From assembly GCA_910585605.1 (NCBI GenBank), contig CAJUFL010000002.1, positions 74,843 to 138,842 of the forward strand: a DNA stretch of 64,000 bases, written 5' to 3'. The notes beneath the pieces are model-generated. The model was not told where the DNA came from. It did no database searches and saw only the letters and a list, made by a program, of their open reading frames with translations. Source of the DNA: an uncultured Lachnospiraceae bacterium. GTDB lineage: Bacteria; Bacillota; Clostridia; Lachnospirales; Lachnospiraceae. The position numbers and the translations under genes were made by a program. Within the stretch, counting starts at the first letter, position 1, and every line of letters starts with the position of its first letter. Shown here piece by piece: positions 59,718 through 64,000 of this stretch.

Positions 59718-61724
59718 ATGATTATGTTTTCTTCAAAAAATGAACAGTTTCTCCATTCCATGGAGCCTCTCTTTGGAAGCTGGTATTTAGAAGATACCAT
59801 CGGAGAAGGCAGTTCCGGAACCGTATATAAAATAACAGATAAAAAAGAAAGTTACTGCGCCCTTAAAGTAATACCGGTAACTTTGGATGACGGAATCAAT
59901 CCCCTTTCTTTCGAAAAACAGGATTCTCTCTCAAAAGAAGCATATCTGGACGAAATAACCAACGATATCCTTTCCGAGGTTAAAGTTATGCAGACTCTGG
60001 AAAGACATGAAGGAATCATAAAATATCAGGAATATGATATCTTAGAAATGCCGGATTCCTATGTACGGTTTATTTTGATTAAGATGGAATTATTAAATCC
60101 TCTTAATAAAATTCTCCGCATGCGGGAATCTGAATTTTCGAATCAGGATACAGCACGTATCGGAATTGAATTATTGACGTCTCTTTCTGAATGCAGGAGC
60201 TATAACATCATCCACCGCGATATCAAGCCTTCCAATATTTTTGTCACAAATGATAACCGGTATCTGCTGGGGGATTTTGGAAGTGCCAGGCTTTTGGAAA
60301 AGACCATGATGGCATCCCATAAAGGAACCCTCGCCTATATGGCACCTGAAATGGCAGCCGGACAAAGCTTTAATGCCACCGTAGATATTTACTCTCTGGG
60401 GCTTGTATTATATCAGCTTCTTAATAACCGCCGTCTGCCTTTTTTAGATTCCTCATTCAAATTTGCGGACATTGAGATATCCATAGAAAAACGGCTTTCC
60501 GGAGTTTCTTTTCCATATCCTGAAAACGCAGATCAGGAACTGGGTTTCATTATCTGTAAAATGTGCGCCTATTCCCCTAAGGACCGCTATTCTTCTCCCG
60601 AAGAATGTCTGGCGGATTTGGAAAGTTATCTGAAACATGGAAAAATAAAAAGAAAAACAGGAAAGAAATTAAAAGCCGCCATCGGGGGAGCTTTTTTGCT
60701 TGCTATACTGTTAACTGGAATCGGTATCTTTTCTTTCAATCGCAATGATGAACCTGTCCCTTGTATCACTTCGGGAAATGTAAACTCCACCGGAGCCATT
60801 GCCAGTGACGACGAATGGCTGTATTATAGTCAGGACGTTCCGGGGCAGTTCGGTATCCGCGTTTCAAAACAAGATGGGCAAAAAGAGGTTCTTTGTAATT
60901 ATATCATGCACTGTATCAACGTTACAAAAGACGCTATCGTATTTGCATCACGGCAAACTCCCGTACAATCTGATGACAAATCGTCCTATACCTATATTAC
61001 AGGGTTATATAAGGTAAACAAGGACGGCAGTAATTTCACCTGTCTTGATGATTCCACCGTTTATAATCCGATTGTATATGGAAAATATGTCTATTATTTA
61101 AGAAAAAACGATGATTCTAATGTTTTATGCCGAATTCCGATAGAAGGCGGTAAAACAGAAACGCTTTCAACCTTTAATAAATTTACCTTTCATTTTTATC
61201 TCTATAAAAATGAACTTTATATTTATGACTATGGCGCCAGCCAGCTGGTTACTTTCAACCTTCACACCAAAGAAAAGACTGTGATTATAAATGATGGCAT
61301 ATTATCCAATTTTTGTATAGAGGATGGATTTCTTTATTGCCAGCGTCCCGGTGATACCGGCTTCAGCGATAAATTGTACATTCATCCATTAAACTCGTTT
61401 ACTCCCTCTGCCATAAATCTTGACAATGCTGAAACGGTAACCTTTCCTCAACAAATATATGAATTTAATGTCAAAAATGGGATTATCTATGCCTCTTCCG
61501 ACATAATCGTCTCCCAGAGTGGAGATGCATCGGGGGATGGCATATGGCGGATCAACAGGGATGGTAGCGACTTAAAACAAATCTACACCGGTAATGCCTC
61601 ACAGCTTCAGATTGTCGACCAAACCCTTTATTTTGAGGATGACCTTCAAACATATAAAATGGATTTAGATGGCAGCCATCTCCAGGAATTTAATGATATC
61701 ACTTTCTTTTATGGTTTGTACTAA
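59718..61724 (+). CDS. Membrane Ser/Thr protein kinase with extracellular beta-propeller (DUF5050-like)
   Basis: A 668-residue Hanks-type kinase. Kinase domain about 20-305: GEGSSGTVYK (Gly loop), ALKVIP (Lys), IIHRDIKPSNIFV (catalytic loop), LGDFGSARL (DFG) and MAPEM. One membrane helix about 322-341. The extracellular part (about 350-668) has repeated strands such as SDDEWLYYSQD, YKVNKDGSNFTCLDDSTVY and WRINRDGSDLKQIYTGN, typical of DUF5050-like propellers, and probably senses an outside ligand. It forms an operon with the HTH gene. Unlike PrkC, it has no PASTA repeats. Confidence 0.88.
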   Translation: MIMFSSKNEQFLHSMEPLFGSWYLEDTIGEGSSGTVYKITDKKESYCALKVIPVTLDDGINPLSFEKQDSLSKEAYLDEITNDILSEVKVMQTLERHEGIIKYQEYDILEMPDSYVRFILIKMELLNPLNKILRMRESEFSNQDTARIGIELLTSLSECRSYNIIHRDIKPSNIFVTNDNRYLLGDFGSARLLEKTMMASHKGTLAYMAPEMAAGQSFNATVDIYSLGLVLYQLLNNRRLPFLDSSFKFADIEISIEKRLSGVSFPYPENADQELGFIICKMCAYSPKDRYSSPEECLADLESYLKHGKIKRKTGKKLKAAIGGAFLLAILLTGIGIFSFNRNDEPVPCITSGNVNSTGAIASDDEWLYYSQDVPGQFGIRVSKQDGQKEVLCNYIMHCINVTKDAIVFASRQTPVQSDDKSSYTYITGLYKVNKDGSNFTCLDDSTVYNPIVYGKYVYYLRKNDDSNVLCRIPIEGGKTETLSTFNKFTFHFYLYKNELYIYDYGASQLVTFNLHTKEKTVIINDGILSNFCIEDGFLYCQRPGDTGFSDKLYIHPLNSFTPSAINLDNAETVTFPQQIYEFNVKNGIIYASSDIIVSQSGDASGDGIWRINRDGSDLKQIYTGNASQLQIVDQTLYFEDDLQTYKMDLDGSHLQEFNDITFFYGLY

Positions 61725-61741
61725 TATCCTCTCCCAAATTG

Positions 61742-63841
61742 CTACTGCCCTGTCTGTTTTCCTTTTGCACGTTTTCCCCTAGCCGGTTTTTTATAAAACT
61801 GCGCTGTATGGTCAAAGTATGATCTAAGCTGATACTGGTTGTTCAATCCTTTTACTGCATCTGTCCGTTTTTGGATAAAGCCTTCCAGCTTCTTCATATA
61901 TTCCTCTTCTGTAATGGAACCTTCCGCCACATAGGAAAGACCCTTCTCCCAGCTTGCAGTAAGTTCCGGATTCAGCAATGAACTGATAGAAGAAGCCACC
62001 ACATCATGTATCATTTCCCCCATCTGGGTAGGTACGATAATCTGGGTCTTCTTATTCAGATCAAGGTATTTATTGTTGACCAGCTTCTTGATAATCTCTG
62101 CCCTCGTTGCCGAGGTTCCGATTCCACTTCCCTTAATCTGGGCACGAAGCTCTTCATCTTCAATCAGCTGTCCTGCATTTTCCATGGCAAGTATCAATGT
62201 ACCTGAACTGTATCGCTTGGGCGGTGAAGTCTCTCCCTCCTTGATATCAAAATCGTTTACCGTAAGCTTCATCCCTTTTTTCAGCTGCATGGCAGCTTCC
62301 AGCATATCTTTAGAATATTTTTCCTCCTCTTCCTTCTGCTTTCCAAAAGAATACACGGTAAGCAGAAGATATCCCTGCTCTGCCAGCACTTTGAAATTAG
62401 CAAATAATTTTTCACCATTTCGGTTCAACGTCAATGCCAGCTTCTGATAAACCGCCGGTGGATAGAATATACTTAAAAAACGCCTGACGATTACCTCATA
62501 TACTTTCTTTGCAGTCTCATGCAGACTGCCAAAGGCATTCAGCCCCTGTCCTGTGGGAATAATGGCATAATGGTCTGTAATCTGTTTATCATTAACATAT
62601 CTTGTCTTTGCGATTCCCTTATAGCTTCCGCTTTGCAGAATATGCTCTGCATATCCTTTCATGGAAGGTATATTCTTAAGTCCCGAAATATTTTTATAAA
62701 TTTCTTTACTTACAGCAGTAGAAAGTACTCTGGCATCTGTTCTTGGATAGGTAACCATCTTTTTCTCATACAACTCCTGTACCACCTTTAACGTCTCATC
62801 CGGACTGATTTTAAATAATCTGGAACAGTCATTCTGAAGTTCAGCCAGGTTATATAACAGCGGAGGATTTTTACTCTCCTTCTTCTTCTCCACCTTTTCT
62901 ACAAGTACCAGCGGTTTTCCATCTTCTGAACTGCCCACACCAGCCGTCTTATCATCGGATTTAGCACCATTTCCTATGGAAGCCTGCATATTTTCATAAG
63001 AACCATTCAGTTCTTCAATTAGATTTTTCGCATCCTTTTCCTCTTTAAATCCATTTTCTTTATAAAGCAAAGGAGAATTAAAATATTTTGTCCCTTCCAC
63101 CGCTTTCCATTCTGCTTCAAAGGTTCCGTCAGCAAGAACTGCATTTCCAATCACTCTGTAAAATGGAGTCTTGACAAACTGACGGATTTCCCTCTCCCTT
63201 TTTACGATCATTCCAAGGACACAGGTCATAACCCTTCCCACAGAAATCACACACTTATCTTTCCCAAGATAATTTTTAACTGTATAACTATATTTTAATG
63301 TCAAAATTCTGGAAAAATTAATTCCCATCAAATAATCTTCCTTTGCCCGGAGATATGCCGAAGCGGAAAGATTATCATATTCATGGATATCCTTTGCCTC
63401 CTTGATTCCCCGAAGAATCTCTTCTTCTGTCTGGGAATCAATCCATACTCTTCGTTTTGCTTTGGAATCCGGCACCTTGGCCATCTGATCTACCAGACGG
63501 TAAATATATTCTCCTTCTCGCCCGGAATCCGTGCACACATAAATACATTCCACATCTTCCCGGTTCAAAAGCCCTTTTACGATATTAAACTGCTTGGAAA
63601 CACCATCTATCACCTGATACTTAAATGTCTCCGGCAAAAAAGGAAGCGTCTCTATACTCCACTTTTTAAGTGCCGAATCATATTCCTCCGGATAACTCAT
63701 CGTGACAAGATGTCCCACACACCATGTCACAATAGAATCTTCTGATTCAATATAACCATCCTTACTTCCGCCGTTTATTTTTAATGCCTTTGCAAACTCC
63801 CTTGCAACGCTGGGTTTTTCTGCTATGTATAAATTCTTCAA
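61742..63841 (-). CDS. topB: DNA topoisomerase III
   Basis: Type IA topoisomerase, 699 residues. Toprim domain with EKPSVAREFAKAL (about 8-20) and TDSGREGEYIYRLVDQ (about 104-119). Active-site Tyr in KMVTYPRTDARVLS (about 358-371). The later motif GIGTSATRAEII is near residue 578. There is a basic tail (ARGKRAKGKQTGQ) but no zinc fingers. It relaxes and decatenates DNA. Of two similar families (TopB and mobile-element topoisomerases), chromosomal context favours TopB. Confidence 0.92.
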   Translation of the reverse strand: MKNLYIAEKPSVAREFAKALKINGGSKDGYIESEDSIVTWCVGHLVTMSYPEEYDSALKKWSIETLPFLPETFKYQVIDGVSKQFNIVKGLLNREDVECIYVCTDSGREGEYIYRLVDQMAKVPDSKAKRRVWIDSQTEEEILRGIKEAKDIHEYDNLSASAYLRAKEDYLMGINFSRILTLKYSYTVKNYLGKDKCVISVGRVMTCVLGMIVKREREIRQFVKTPFYRVIGNAVLADGTFEAEWKAVEGTKYFNSPLLYKENGFKEEKDAKNLIEELNGSYENMQASIGNGAKSDDKTAGVGSSEDGKPLVLVEKVEKKKESKNPPLLYNLAELQNDCSRLFKISPDETLKVVQELYEKKMVTYPRTDARVLSTAVSKEIYKNISGLKNIPSMKGYAEHILQSGSYKGIAKTRYVNDKQITDHYAIIPTGQGLNAFGSLHETAKKVYEVIVRRFLSIFYPPAVYQKLALTLNRNGEKLFANFKVLAEQGYLLLTVYSFGKQKEEEEKYSKDMLEAAMQLKKGMKLTVNDFDIKEGETSPPKRYSSGTLILAMENAGQLIEDEELRAQIKGSGIGTSATRAEIIKKLVNNKYLDLNKKTQIIVPTQMGEMIHDVVASSISSLLNPELTASWEKGLSYVAEGSITEEEYMKKLEGFIQKRTDAVKGLNNQYQLRSYFDHTAQFYKKPARGKRAKGKQTGQ

Positions 63842-64000
63842 ATAAAATACCTTTCTTTCTTCATGATATATGTCCTGCTTTCTGCATATTTATTGTAACT
63901 GCAAACCCGTATTTTGTAAATAGCCGTCATATTCTACAATTTTTCTAACTCAAACTTCGCACTTGAATAAGTGCCTATGCGCCTTGAAAATTCAATAAAT

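Noticed and set aside
63950..64000. Small hairpin GCACTT-GAAT-AAGTGC at the right edge
   Set aside because: A six-pair stem without T run; too weak to call, and its gene context lies outside the window.

Overview
The window comes from a low-GC, endospore-forming, probably flagellated Firmicute, most likely a Lachnospiraceae-type clostridium. Support: the spoIIAA-spoIIAB-sigF operon, spoVAA/AB/AC with sigma-G-like promoters, the start of a FliB-type flagellin lysine methylase, PUA-less ProB, AddAB, and gene families typical of that group (LytTR-DUF3021-ABC, BlaI/BlaR1, HTH plus Ser/Thr kinase). Almost all genes between 5.8 and 54.5 kb are on the minus strand. I saw no rRNA, tRNA, CRISPR array, transposase or phage module.

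Layout. 0-2 kb: DHH phosphoesterase, proB and fliB (cut by the left edge), reading left. 2.2-5.7 kb (+): spoVAA-AB-AC and a PAS-GGDEF-EAL protein. 5.8-10.8 kb: three accessory proteins and a membrane GGDEF-EAL protein. 11-14.1 kb: ECF sigma factor/ABC operon. 14.4-19.4 kb: HEAT-like protein, metallophosphoesterase and LytTR/DUF3021/ABC operon. 19.7-21.4 kb (+): SirTM sirtuin and Zn-macrodomain operon. 21.4-28.9 kb: four more accessory proteins, a LytTR two-component pair with missing output and ATPase domains, an orphan LytTR regulator and BlaR1/BlaI. 29.1-34.4 kb: sigF operon, TPR protein, folC and queF. 34.5-47.1 kb: Bce-type ABC transporter, remnant genes, cfa, a collagen-like protein with glycosyltransferase (+), an array of beta-propeller and Zn-ribbon proteins, and a Bce-like two-component system. 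47.2-54.5 kb: addAB. 54.5-55.3 kb: a non-coding region with two large palindromes. 55.3-63.8 kb: small membrane protein, GlmU-like protein, broken ECF sigma gene, lipoprotein, HTH plus membrane Ser/Thr kinase, topB.

Two things stand out. First, seven minus-strand transcription units between 5.8 and 29 kb are preceded by the same CCGATA element, which resembles the -10 of the flagellar sigma factor (sigma-D/FliA). At several of them a pair of AAATGACCAT / AAATGACTAT boxes with about 20-21 bp period, as expected for LytTR proteins, lies about 36 bp further upstream. The units encode partly paralogous, uncharacterised proteins without signal peptides, LytTR regulators (one with Asn in place of the phosphoacceptor Asp) and BlaI/BlaR1. 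I infer a local, possibly flagellum- or c-di-GMP-linked regulon. Second, the gap at 54.5-55.3 kb holds two equal-length (274 bp) palindromic elements in inverted orientation. Their end blocks are conserved, while their stem sequences differ but still pair within each copy, as expected of a structured RNA or a structured mobile element.
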